A DNA stretch of 64,000 bases, taken from Rhodothermaceae bacterium (GTDB lineage: Bacteria; Bacteroidota; Rhodothermia; Rhodothermales; Bin80). Of this stretch, positions 16,915 to 25,457 are shown in pieces. Positions within the stretch are counted from its first letter, which is position 1, and the number at the start of each line of letters is the position of its first letter. The DNA lies in the NCBI GenBank assembly GCA_009838195.1, contig VXSC01000019.1:62001-126000 (forward strand). Reading direction: 5' to 3'. The position numbers and the translations under genes were made by a program. The notes under the pieces were generated by a model, which worked only from the letters and a program-made list of their open reading frames with translations, searched no databases and was not told the DNA's origin.

Positions 16915-18099
16915 TCATTGTGAAGGGTCGGGCGGCGTTTGTCCCAGGAATTGCCGTACGGCCGGATGATCAGGGTTGATCCGAGCGGCTTGCTGCAAGG
17001 CGTTTGTTGCCGGGGTAGTACGGTTTGTTTTTCCGTACACGGTCGCTAAGCCCAGCCACGCAATTACATAGCTTGAATCCGCAGCTAAAATCCGCAGTAA
17101 CCTTTCTTCAGCATTCGCAAGATTTCCAATGTCTGTCTCCAGTGTGGCGATGTGGAATTGTAGGTCCAGGTTCTCCGGGCGTAGTGCCTTTGCAATGAAG
17201 TATCTTTTTAGCGACTCTTCTAGATGACCGGAGCGGCGAAGTGCGGTGGCATAGTCCACTTGTGCCTGAAAATTTGTTGGTTGCGTCTCTGCCGTGTTTG
17301 CCAATTGCCCCCGCCTTTGCTCAATCTCCCGGAGCGAGTCCGCCTCTGAAAGGAATTTGGCCGACTGCTCCATGAACCCGGACTGTTGCAGTGCCTGGCC
17401 CAGGAGGAACCGGGGTTCGGCAAGGTGTGGGTATTCTGTGATAATGGGCTGCAAAAGTGCAGTAGCTTCGTCCGAATGACCGAGTCGCAATAATAGCCGT
17501 CCCTGTCGGAGCCGATCTGGAAGATGATTAGGGCGGATTGTGAGGGCAATCCTGGTTCGGTCCAGGGCCTCGGGATAGTGTCCCTGCTCTTCCAGCAAAT
17601 CAGCAATGCTAGTGTGCACAGGTCCGTACAAAGAGTCTAATCGAATTGCTTGATCGAACGCCGCCGCCGCGCTGTCGGGCAGCGACAAAGCATTATACAC
17701 TGCTCCCGCAGCATGCCAGGAGTTTGCAGAAGTACGGCTCTCGGTAGCCTGAATAAATTGCGTAAGAGCACTCCGGTATTGTCTCTGGAAATAATAGATG
17801 TTCCCAAGGTTGTGCCGAACACCAGGGTAATCAGGTTCAAGGTCAACAACGGCCAGATACGCAGCTTCCGCATGGTCCCACTGCTCAAGTTCGAAATATA
17901 CCCGTCCACGAAGGAAGTATGCATCAGAGGAATTACTGTTGTGTGCTAGCGCGCTGTCAGCGAATTTCAGGGCTCCGGTATAGTCGCCAGCCTGGAATGC
18001 CTCATTGCCTCGGAGAATAAATTGAGTGACGTCCGGTTGCCTGTCGGAAGAGGTACAGCCAGTGAACATCAGCAAGAGGGACAATGCTAAAACTCTCAT
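16915..18099 (-). CDS. TPR-repeat lipoprotein
   Basis: A 394-aa protein starting with a short lipoprotein signal peptide (LLLMFTGC, lipid on Cys15) and then made almost wholly of tetratricopeptide repeats of 34 residues, for example GNEAFQAGDYTGALKFADSAL, GRVYFELEQWDHAEAAYLAV, GNIYYFQRQYRSALTQFI and ATVYGKTNRTTPATNAL. Around ten repeats can be seen, with a more acidic helical break near 255. TPR superhelices hold peptides or partner proteins. The ATG sits in the last codons of the CRTAC1-like gene (4-base ATGA overlap), so the two are made together and probably act as a pair on a membrane facing the periplasm or cell surface. The partner and the role in the sugar locus are unknown. Confidence 0.85.
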   Translation of the reverse strand: MRVLALSLLLMFTGCTSSDRQPDVTQFILRGNEAFQAGDYTGALKFADSALAHNSNSSDAYFLRGRVYFELEQWDHAEAAYLAVVDLEPDYPGVRHNLGNIYYFQRQYRSALTQFIQATESRTSANSWHAAGAVYNALSLPDSAAAAFDQAIRLDSLYGPVHTSIADLLEEQGHYPEALDRTRIALTIRPNHLPDRLRQGRLLLRLGHSDEATALLQPIITEYPHLAEPRFLLGQALQQSGFMEQSAKFLSEADSLREIEQRRGQLANTAETQPTNFQAQVDYATALRRSGHLEESLKRYFIAKALRPENLDLQFHIATLETDIGNLANAEERLLRILAADSSYVIAWLGLATVYGKTNRTTPATNALQQAARINPDHPAVRQFLGQTPPDPSQ

Positions 18100-19727
18100 A
18101 AATCTGTCTCCCGTAACTCAAGGGTTTGGTTGGCAGGAATATTCGTGCGTTGTGTCACAATGCCACTCGGCCAGAATACGGTGAGCGTATCAACATGTTG
18201 GACGTTTCCAAGTCCAATCGTCACTGCCATTTCGGACTGAGAAGCGTAGCTGTGTCCTGCCCGAATTCGACGGAATTGTTTTTGCGATCCCGTTTGGAGA
18301 GTAATCGTTGCATCCACGGACAGACCATTCAGCTGGATACGTAGGTAGTTTGCCTCGGGAGGGAGGTCATTGCGAAATAACCGGGCTCCTCCATTGTTTT
18401 CCGTGATCAAAACGTCAATATCCCCATCATGATCAATATCTGCAGTGAGAGCACCTCGTCCAACCATGGGGAGCGTCAATCCAAGTCTTTGGGATTCGTC
18501 CGCGAACATACCGTGACCGTCATTCAGGAAAAGTTGGGGGAGCTGCTTGTAACTTGCAATGTCACTCCGCTCACTGGCCTGTGGGTTGATATGGCCGTTA
18601 GCGGCCAATAGATCCAGGTCACCGTCTAAATCGGCATCAAATAAAACCATGCCGAAGGTGAGTGCCGGAAGACTTAAGGGGCCGATTCTACTCCTAGGGC
18701 CTCGCTCTTCAAAGAATCCTGACGGGGTACGCCGGTAGACTCCATTCATTTGATCTTCAAAGTGCCCAATAAAAATAGTCGGTTCTCCTGTAGAATCCAC
18801 GACACCTGCATCGATTCCCATTCCCGCGCGGGCACGGCCGCGGGGATCCAATGCCATCCCTCGAGAAAGCCCAACCTCTTCGAAAGAGCCGTCCTGAAGA
18901 TTCAGAAATAGCTGATCGGGATCTGTGTCGTTTGCGGCGACAATGTCAGGCCAATGATCCCGATTCACATCCATCGTGACGACGCCTAACGTCTTTCCAG
19001 ATCCCGAAAGCCCAGAGGCTTGGGTATGTTCAATGAACGTCCCGTCGCCGCGGTTGAGGTAGAAGCGTGCGGGAGTACCCGTATAGAGCTCCGGGGTACA
19101 GTAGCGTTTTTGCACCCCATCACTGGTACAAACCAAGTCAGTGTCTATCGACCAGTCAACGTACCCGGTTACATACAAGTCCAGCCATCCATCCCGGTTG
19201 GCATCCAGAAAGATTGCTGATACGTTCCATTCTGGCGGCGCATCCAGGCCGGATTCAAGTGTTGCGTCGCGAAAACTATCCCCTACATTGACCAGCAGAT
19301 AATTCTTTTCAAGGGTTGTAAGGTATAGATCTTCATCCCCATCACGATCAATGTCCCCCGAGATGATCCCCATCCCGTAGCCATTAACCAGCGAAAGATT
19401 CATTTCTTCGGTCACATCTCGAAAGTGGCCATCGCCGGTGCCTTGGTACAACCAGAGTCCTCGGCTAGTGGAATCGTTCCAGGCTGATCCCCCCACAAGG
19501 GCAAGATCAATATGGCCGTCCTGGTTGTAGTCTAGAAATGCCCCTCCGGCGCCGATCGTTTCTGGCAGGTACCAATCTCCTTCTGCGCCATTGACATGTT
19601 TGAATTCGCTGAGCCCAGCCTGTTGTGTGATTTCAACGAATTTCCACTCCGGTTCCGGAGAAGCACAACTTGCATACAGAGATGCCGAAAATACAAGTAA
19701 GTAGATCAAGCGTTCTTGTCTGTGCAT
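18096..19727 (-). CDS. CRTAC1-like FG-GAP/VCBS repeat lipoprotein with ASPIC/UnbV domain
   Basis: The chosen start (MHRQERLIYLL) gives a lipoprotein signal peptide with YASC as lipobox. The body is a beta-propeller of FG-GAP/VCBS repeats with Ca-binding Asp loops recurring about every 50-60 residues: DYNQDGHIDLA, DIDRDGDEDLY, DANRDGWLDLY, DVNRDHWPDI, DADLDGDLDLL, DIDHDGDIDVL. The C-terminal 75 residues match the ASPIC/UnbV domain (YLRIQLNGL, AGHSYASQSEMAVTIGLG, DTLTVFWPSG). The family is extracellular or surface-bound and resembles human CRTAC1; no enzyme activity is established. It precedes and overlaps the TPR lipoprotein gene and lies 136 bp downstream of the LacI-type gene on the same strand, so co-transcription is possible. 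Function is unknown; glycan or protein binding at the surface is a guess from the fold. Confidence 0.88.
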   Translation of the reverse strand: MHRQERLIYLLVFSASLYASCASPEPEWKFVEITQQAGLSEFKHVNGAEGDWYLPETIGAGGAFLDYNQDGHIDLALVGGSAWNDSTSRGLWLYQGTGDGHFRDVTEEMNLSLVNGYGMGIISGDIDRDGDEDLYLTTLEKNYLLVNVGDSFRDATLESGLDAPPEWNVSAIFLDANRDGWLDLYVTGYVDWSIDTDLVCTSDGVQKRYCTPELYTGTPARFYLNRGDGTFIEHTQASGLSGSGKTLGVVTMDVNRDHWPDIVAANDTDPDQLFLNLQDGSFEEVGLSRGMALDPRGRARAGMGIDAGVVDSTGEPTIFIGHFEDQMNGVYRRTPSGFFEERGPRSRIGPLSLPALTFGMVLFDADLDGDLDLLAANGHINPQASERSDIASYKQLPQLFLNDGHGMFADESQRLGLTLPMVGRGALTADIDHDGDIDVLITENNGGARLFRNDLPPEANYLRIQLNGLSVDATITLQTGSQKQFRRIRAGHSYASQSEMAVTIGLGNVQHVDTLTVFWPSGIVTQRTNIPANQTLELRETDL

Positions 19728-19863
19728 GACTGGCAATCGAAGCAATCAGGCAGATGATCTCCTTTGAGTAGTTCCTGCGTAAGAGTTGACGGGAGCCTTC
19801 CGTGAGTTCTTTATTGTGGAACCCAATTGGTCGAATGGACGAAATCTCCACACGCGGCCTAGA

Positions 19864-20856
19864 TCAGTATTTCTTTGAAGAAGATTCTCTGACGATCAGT
19901 TCTAATTCAGCGGGTTTTTCGGGACTTTCATACGGCGACTCATTTGAGAGTTGGTTCACCAGAAGCTCGACTGCATTCGCAGCTAACTGTCCAATCGGGA
20001 CATTTACCGTTGTGAGCGACGGGGTCGAAAAATGAGCGCTTCTTGTTCCGTCAAAGCCAGTCACTGCGATCTCATCCGGTACGCTGATTCCATTTTCTAG
20101 GAGAGCCCGCATGGCACCAAGTGCGCTCAGATCATTGGCTGCCACAATCACGGTGGGGCGTGGGGATGAATTGAGAATTTTCTGCCCATTCTTGTACCCA
20201 CACTCAAATGAAAAATCACCGGAATAAGGCATCACCTTGAGTCCGTCCGGGACGGTTTCGAGAAACCCTTGTTGTCGTTCCTGCGCATCAAATGCATCGC
20301 TCGGTCCCCCAATATATGCAGCGCGTTTATGACCGCGGTCAGCAATATGCCGAGCTATTTTCACCATACCATCACGGTTATTAAAGTTCACCGAGAGCAT
20401 TCCTGGTGTGGTTGAGTGTGTGTTTAGAAAAACGACGGGAACTGACGAACCAGTCAATGTGAGCACCCGCTCTGCCGAAAGCTCTGGGGCCATGATAACC
20501 AGTCCGTCAACTCGCTTGTACATTCCTTGAAGCGCGGCAATGAAATCATGCTCCAACCGTCTTGATGCACTGACCATCAACAAATATTCATGTTGTTTGA
20601 TGCCTTCATCAAGGCCACTTAACAAGTCGGCAAAAAACTCCCCCGTAATGTGCGGTAAGATGGCTCCGATTGTGCCAGTAGCCTGTCCTAGAAGGCTTCG
20701 AGCCGCTGGGTTGGGAGTAAACTGCAGATCCTTGACGGCTTGCAGCACACGCCTACGTTTATCTTCACTGACGGGAGCAGAATTATTGAGTACACGAGAT
20801 ACGGTGGAGATAGATACATTAGCACGGCGTGCTACATCATGAACAGTCGGGTCCAT
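19864..20856 (-). CDS. LacI-family transcriptional regulator
   Basis: A 330-aa repressor of usual LacI/GalR length. An N-terminal helix-turn-helix with the family signature (TVHDVARRANVSISTVSRVL, residues 3-22) and hinge helix (PNPAARSLLGQATGTIGAILP) is followed by a periplasmic-binding-protein-like effector domain (GLDEGIKQHEYLLMVSAS, DGLVIMAPE, VVFLNTHS, AYIGGPSDAFDAQERQQGF, VIVAANDLSALGAMRAL, DEIAVTGFDGT). The ATG at 20856 is preferred to an in-frame TTG three codons upstream. Members sense a sugar and release palindromic operators near promoters. It stands at the head of the minus-strand sugar locus. The shared 17-bp palindromes at 16720 and 47475 are the best candidates for its targets; none is visible at its own promoter. 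Ligand unknown. Confidence 0.93.
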   Translation of the reverse strand: MDPTVHDVARRANVSISTVSRVLNNSAPVSEDKRRRVLQAVKDLQFTPNPAARSLLGQATGTIGAILPHITGEFFADLLSGLDEGIKQHEYLLMVSASRRLEHDFIAALQGMYKRVDGLVIMAPELSAERVLTLTGSSVPVVFLNTHSTTPGMLSVNFNNRDGMVKIARHIADRGHKRAAYIGGPSDAFDAQERQQGFLETVPDGLKVMPYSGDFSFECGYKNGQKILNSSPRPTVIVAANDLSALGAMRALLENGISVPDEIAVTGFDGTRSAHFSTPSLTTVNVPIGQLAANAVELLVNQLSNESPYESPEKPAELELIVRESSSKKY

Positions 20857-21435
20857 CAAAAGCAAGAAATAAGAAACAAAGGGTAATGATACCTCAAACT
20901 GTGTGAATTAACGGAATTCATGGCACAAAGCCCTCAGGTTGTTTCAGGAAATCATATAATCATTGCAACCATAATGAGCCATTTGGGAAAACAGTCAGGT
21001 CAGATAACTAGTTGCAGAACGGACGCGGTGCCCAAAGGGCTTGGTCGCCGTCAAAGATAGTGAATCGTCAAAACGGCTACAGGTTGAGAAATAGTTCAAA
21101 ATAAAGTAGTGGGTATGGCACGAATCCTAGCCATAAGGTCAGGTAGTTCTCACGGACCAATTTAGGGGAATTTCCCGGGATAATAAGGATCCTTGTGGGG
21201 TAGAGTCTGGCTGGCTAAGGTTGTCAGGGACGAAAAGTCAGGTGACAATCAATGTCCGATTGTGCACCAGGAACTGGAAGTGCTGACGGGGTTGGCCCTG
21301 CCGCGATTAGCCCAGTTTGCTTACTTTTATCGGAGAAATCTGATTGGAATACGATAGACACCGCAGCTACCTGAGCCAGTCAGCGTCAGTGCAGGTAATC
21401 GTACGGAAAGTGGATCCGGTAATGCTTGTTTGGAC
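20857..21435. other. Intergenic region between divergent lacI-type and SGNH genes
   Basis: The 579 bp hold the two divergent promoters but no gene I can support. Noted elements: a perfect 10-bp palindrome AAGGATCCTT (21185-21194), three GTCAGGT words, and a stretch near 21137-21215 that shares ordered blocks (GTCAGGT, CACGG-CCA, TTTCCCGGG, AGAGTCTG) with 16788-16843, which may be a decayed dispersed repeat. Confidence 0.5.
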
Positions 21436-23139
21436 ATGAGAACGGCTGTATTCAAAGCCTTGGCAATACTAATGCCACTGGTGCTTCTGGTAGTAGTGGA
21501 GGGAGTCGTCCGTCTTTTCGGAACAGATCCTTTTCTCATTCCTGTTCCGGGAGAATCAGAGTATCAGACTGTAAATCCTGCCTATGCGAGTCGTTATTTT
21601 CGGGGCTTCGTCCCTCAAGTTGCCTATAATCCTTTTCTGAAGGAGAAGCCCGACTCCGTTCTTCGGATTGTAACTCTGGGTGGATCGTCCACTGCCGGCT
21701 ATCCGTATCCGTTTAATTCTGGATTTCCAGAGAGAGTTGCAGCAAGGCTGCGCTCAATTGAGCCAACCCGTCAGGTGGAAATGATCAACCTCGGGATGAC
21801 TGCGCTTAGCAGTCATGTCCTCCGAGATATTACTCCTCATGTTCTCCAGATGAAGCCGGACATCGTCCTGATTTATGCGGGGCACAATGAATACTACGGA
21901 GCATACGGAGCCGGCGGTCCGAATCGAAGGCGAATACTTACGCGTACGCTTTTCTGGTTCAAGAAAAGTGTGCTGTTCCGAAGGTTTGAGCGGATTATTT
22001 CACCCCCTAACGAGTCGAACCGAACGATGATGGCACAGTCTACGACAGACGTCGCCATTACCCGGGACGGTCCGGTATACGCTGCCGGGATAGAGAACTT
22101 TGAAAAAAATTTGGCAGCAATCCTTCGATCACTGGATCGAGCCGGGATCCAGACCTATGTCGGCACATTGGTTTCAAACCTTCGCGGCCAGCCACCCCTG
22201 GGAGTCAATTCAATTGCTAACGAGGCATGGGAGCACGGCCAAGAGAGTTGGGTGCTCGGGGATACGACTGCAGCGATGGAAGCTTTCGTAGAGGCCAAGG
22301 AATATGATCCCATTCGGTTTCGAGCTCCAGAGGCAATGAACCAGGTGATCAATCGTCTGGCATTGGATCACGGTGTGATTAAAGTCGATACGGAGTCATT
22401 CTTTGCGGATCAGGTCAGCGACTCTCTGTTCACCGACCATCTTCATCCGACCGCATTTGGGTATGATCTGATCGCGAAGGCTTTCATCCGTGCCATGGAG
22501 GAGAATGTGAACGTCCAGGGCTTGGATTTGGGTGCCCGAGATCCATCCCCATTGGATGCTGCGTATGCCAGATTACTGATCGCCAGGCTCCGTTTAGGCT
22601 TTCCGTTCAGAGAAGGGCTCACAGAGGAGGAGGAAATGCGCCAGTTTGAGCAGATCTTGGAGATTCATCGGGAATCGGGAAGCGCTGCAGATTCGTTGGC
22701 AGCGCTGGCCGTTACCATCCAACTGCCCATCTACGAAGCACTCCTAGAAGCCAGAACACGTAACCTTGCAATTCTGGATACGGCTCAGGCACTGGCCCAT
22801 ACACGCTCACTTCTGTACTGGCAGCCCTTTAATGAACGCATGCACGTACAGGCTGCAGATCTTGCTTCGAGACAATCAAGCAACTTGGCTGGGGAGGTGA
22901 TGCAGCTAGTGGTAGCGAGGCAGCCATCGGAGATCAATTTGAATATACTGGCAGCATTACGGCTGCGGCAGGGAGCGTTCAGGGCTGCGGGGATCCTGTT
23001 GCATCAGATTGAATCTTCTTACCCGGAATCGCCGGTGATGCTTTACAATATGGCTCGCTATTTGGTCCTGACGGGGGATACCTTGAATGCAGAGGTTTAT
23101 TTCCGAAGGTATCAGAGAGCGGCACAGTCAGGTCGTTGA
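21436..23139 (+). CDS. Membrane-anchored SGNH/GDSL-type hydrolase with helical C-terminal half
   Basis: An N-terminal hydrophobic segment (about 8-28) acts as a signal anchor. The SGNH domain (about 60-360) shows all four blocks: TLGGSSTAG with the nucleophile Ser in block I, NLGMTALSSH for block II, IYAGHNEYYG for block III (the Asn and the preceding Gly form the oxyanion hole), and TDHLHPTAFGY for block V (Asp and His of the triad). The C-terminal 190 residues are TPR-like helices. Such enzymes remove acetyl or acyl groups from polysaccharides, lipids or peptidoglycan; the substrate here is not known. Translation is placed at the ATG 21436; a TTG two codons upstream is the only longer option. 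It is divergent from the LacI-type gene, so a link with the sugar locus is possible. Confidence 0.82.
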   Translation: MRTAVFKALAILMPLVLLVVVEGVVRLFGTDPFLIPVPGESEYQTVNPAYASRYFRGFVPQVAYNPFLKEKPDSVLRIVTLGGSSTAGYPYPFNSGFPERVAARLRSIEPTRQVEMINLGMTALSSHVLRDITPHVLQMKPDIVLIYAGHNEYYGAYGAGGPNRRRILTRTLFWFKKSVLFRRFERIISPPNESNRTMMAQSTTDVAITRDGPVYAAGIENFEKNLAAILRSLDRAGIQTYVGTLVSNLRGQPPLGVNSIANEAWEHGQESWVLGDTTAAMEAFVEAKEYDPIRFRAPEAMNQVINRLALDHGVIKVDTESFFADQVSDSLFTDHLHPTAFGYDLIAKAFIRAMEENVNVQGLDLGARDPSPLDAAYARLLIARLRLGFPFREGLTEEEEMRQFEQILEIHRESGSAADSLAALAVTIQLPIYEALLEARTRNLAILDTAQALAHTRSLLYWQPFNERMHVQAADLASRQSSNLAGEVMQLVVARQPSEINLNILAALRLRQGAFRAAGILLHQIESSYPESPVMLYNMARYLVLTGDTLNAEVYFRRYQRAAQSGR

Positions 23140-23204
23140 TTTATCTGGGGTTGATCTTGTGGTTGTTGCCCCGAATTACTTTCACCTGTTTCGACTGACC
23201 CTTT

Positions 23205-23954
23205 CTACGACCCTAAGAGTTGGTCAATGACCTTTTGGCCACGCACCGGATAGGTGTCCGGTACATGATATCGCATAAACGTGGTGACCAGTGTATGGAG
23301 TTCTTTACGCTGAGCGGCGGTGAGTTTTAGGCGTAAAATAATGTCAAAGTCAGCACGATGCAGAATCGCAAAGGCTCTCAGTACGCTTCTGGAAGCAAAT
23401 AATGTGGACAGATCATCTATTGCCTGACTTGTGATCGTGCCATTCTCCAGTAATAGGTATCCTCCTGACTCGGCAATTTCCTCGACCGACTCCCGGCTAA
23501 AAGCAGGTGCAAAACCTAGCAATTCCATCAATTGAATCTGGAAATACAGTTTCAACAAAACGGCATCCACGTCCGGACTGTCCAAGGCGTTCATGACTCG
23601 GACGAGAAGGTCGAAAATTTCAGGAGAATTTTGGCCTTCTTCGGTGAGCGACAGTACGAGCTCACAGATGCGCTGCCCAATAGCCACTTTCGTTAAATCA
23701 CTGGTGATTTCGTTGTAAACCCTCACATGTGAGCAGTCTGACAGGATTTGAATAGATCGTGTGGGACGGGTGTAAATGACGGCTTGGACATGTGAAAGTA
23801 GCTGAAGGGTTGCCCCAAAGCGGCTCTTGATTGATTGGGCTCCATGCGCAATGAGCGTCAGTTTCCCAAGCGTCCTCGTGTATAACGTGGCAAGTCGGGA
23901 AGTTTCCTTGTAGGGGACCGATCGCAGTACAATGCCCTCAGTACGAACCAGCAT
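23205..23954 (-). CDS. recO: DNA repair protein RecO
   Basis: With the ATG at 23954 the protein is 249 aa and begins at the conserved N-terminal strand MLVRTEGIVLRSVPYKETSRLATLYT, the OB-fold of RecO; the frame is open 36 codons further upstream but that extension has no family resemblance. The segment KLTLIAHGAQSIKSRFGATLQLLSHVQAVIY completes the OB-fold, and the rest is the helical bundle (RICELVLSLTEEGQNSPEIFDLL, LYFQIQLMELLGFAP). The zinc-binding cysteines of some RecO proteins are absent. RecO loads RecA on SSB-coated gaps with RecR in the RecFOR pathway. It is transcribed from the minus strand after the outer-membrane barrel gene, 242 bp away, so it probably has its own promoter. Confidence 0.93.
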   Translation of the reverse strand: MLVRTEGIVLRSVPYKETSRLATLYTRTLGKLTLIAHGAQSIKSRFGATLQLLSHVQAVIYTRPTRSIQILSDCSHVRVYNEITSDLTKVAIGQRICELVLSLTEEGQNSPEIFDLLVRVMNALDSPDVDAVLLKLYFQIQLMELLGFAPAFSRESVEEIAESGGYLLLENGTITSQAIDDLSTLFASRSVLRAFAILHRADFDIILRLKLTAAQRKELHTLVTTFMRYHVPDTYPVRGQKVIDQLLGS

Positions 23955-24196
23955 GGCTATCCTGAAAGACTGATTCCTCTCAATGTACACATATACCTGA
24001 AGTTGTCCATCTTTCTTAGTTGCGTTTGCATACGCCAGAAAATCCCCGCTCTCACGGTGCACGACAGGGTTGTGTTAAAGATCTCGTACACGAACCGGGT
24101 AGGACCGAATCCCCAGGTTAAAGCAATGAGTCACACATTGAGTGTAAACTCAGAGAGATTATCATCTGGGGTGATAAATTCAATCACTGCTGCGAA

Positions 24197-25132
24197 TCAG
24201 AAAAAATATTTCATTCCGAAGCTCAGCACCACAGCGGAGAAATCGTCAGAACTCATTATTCCATCGACGGGTTCGCTCCCGTCTCTACGCAGATTCGGGA
24301 CGTGGCTCCGCAGTGGGTCCCAGACAATTGTTCCACTGAATTCCTGTGACAACAACAAGCGAGCCCGAAAGTCAAACGCGACGCGTTCATGTACAAAATA
24401 TTCCGCACCAGCAATCGCCTGGAACGCAAGTAGAGTATTTTCCATTGTAACATGTCCACTGCTGGCCACACCTGCCAGATTCCGAGCAATCTCCTCAGCA
24501 TTGGGCTGGTCCCGTCCGGTACGAATATCGTCAGGGTTTGGGCTTCTTGACCAGACGCTTCCATAGTCAACCTTGGTATTCGCAAACCCAATCCCCACTC
24601 CCAAGTAAGGCAAAATGGGCCCGTCAATCATATTCAGATCAAAATGCACGTTTGCCATGAGCCCGAGCGTTGACACCGTTCCTAGCCATTCCTCAGCAAT
24701 AAAAAGCTCATTGTTGAGCTTGTCCAAATTTACACCCGCTGCTGAGACGACAGGAGATCGCTCTCCATAGTTACTGATCCGTACAAGGTACTCCAATTCT
24801 GCGCGAACAAGGGAAGAAAGACGATATCCTACAAAGGCACTGCCAAAAGCTCCCCAGGTGGCATCAAATGGTACAGACCAATTGTCGCCTTCCCCACGAT
24901 TAGGGACGGTGCACTCAGGCAATAGGGCATACAGCGGGTTAATGAATTCATCACAGATACTGCTGCGGTCGTTACTATCTCCTATCACCGTAACATTGGG
25001 AGACCAGGACGGTCCGGCAGAACCGCCAATATAAAATTTTGCGGTCTGCTGCGCCCACGAAGTTGCGGTTAACATAAGGGAGATTACGAAGAATGACGTT
25101 CCCCAATACACGATCCTTTTTCCGTAATTCAT
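24197..25132 (-). CDS. Outer-membrane beta-barrel protein, surface-antigen/OmpW-like
   Basis: 311 aa with a signal peptide (about 1-27, ending SWAQQ) followed by alternating amphipathic strands: FYIGGSAGPSWSPNVTV, GSAFVGYRLSSLVRAELEYLVRISNYG, LMANVHFDLN, PYLGVGIGFANTKVDYG, AFQAIAGAEYFVHERVAFDFRARLLL and a terminal LSFGMKYFF with the C-terminal Phe of BAM substrates. This pattern fits the small 8-strand barrels grouped as Msp4/P44/OmpW/OmpA-like beta-barrel proteins. An insert with two Cys (SSICDEF, PECTVPN) between the first strands could form a disulphide in an outer loop. Function unknown; such proteins act as small-molecule channels or structural antigens. Confidence 0.75.
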   Translation of the reverse strand: MNYGKRIVYWGTSFFVISLMLTATSWAQQTAKFYIGGSAGPSWSPNVTVIGDSNDRSSICDEFINPLYALLPECTVPNRGEGDNWSVPFDATWGAFGSAFVGYRLSSLVRAELEYLVRISNYGERSPVVSAAGVNLDKLNNELFIAEEWLGTVSTLGLMANVHFDLNMIDGPILPYLGVGIGFANTKVDYGSVWSRSPNPDDIRTGRDQPNAEEIARNLAGVASSGHVTMENTLLAFQAIAGAEYFVHERVAFDFRARLLLSQEFSGTIVWDPLRSHVPNLRRDGSEPVDGIMSSDDFSAVVLSFGMKYFF

Positions 25133-25457
25133 TGAAGTCTCAAAAAATGGTTATAGACACATAATACAACGGAGAATCCGAATAATTTGTGCCTTTTGAA
25201 AAGTACTGTTTTTGCAGGTGGGAGCTGTAGCAAAATTCCTCTTGAAGCTCAGGCACCTGAAGGCGATGTATTCCTGGATATTGGGCAGTTAACGGCCTGT
25301 AACTTGAGTATGAGTTAGGGGTTACACGCTCGGTTGCAAAACGGGTCAACGACTGGATATTCTTGAATGAACCTCAAGTAAGCGAAACGTTCTTCACCGG
25401 TTCACAACGATTGCAGTAGTACCTTTAGATCATGCTACGCTATAGCTAGGCTAGATA
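25133..25457. other. Divergent promoter region, OMP gene and hyuA
   Basis: The 325 bp separate two divergent genes. An imperfect hairpin can form between CAGGTG at about 25216 and CACCTG at about 25255 with a short inner GAGCT/AGCTC stem. No coding sequence or clear promoter box was identified. Confidence 0.45.
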
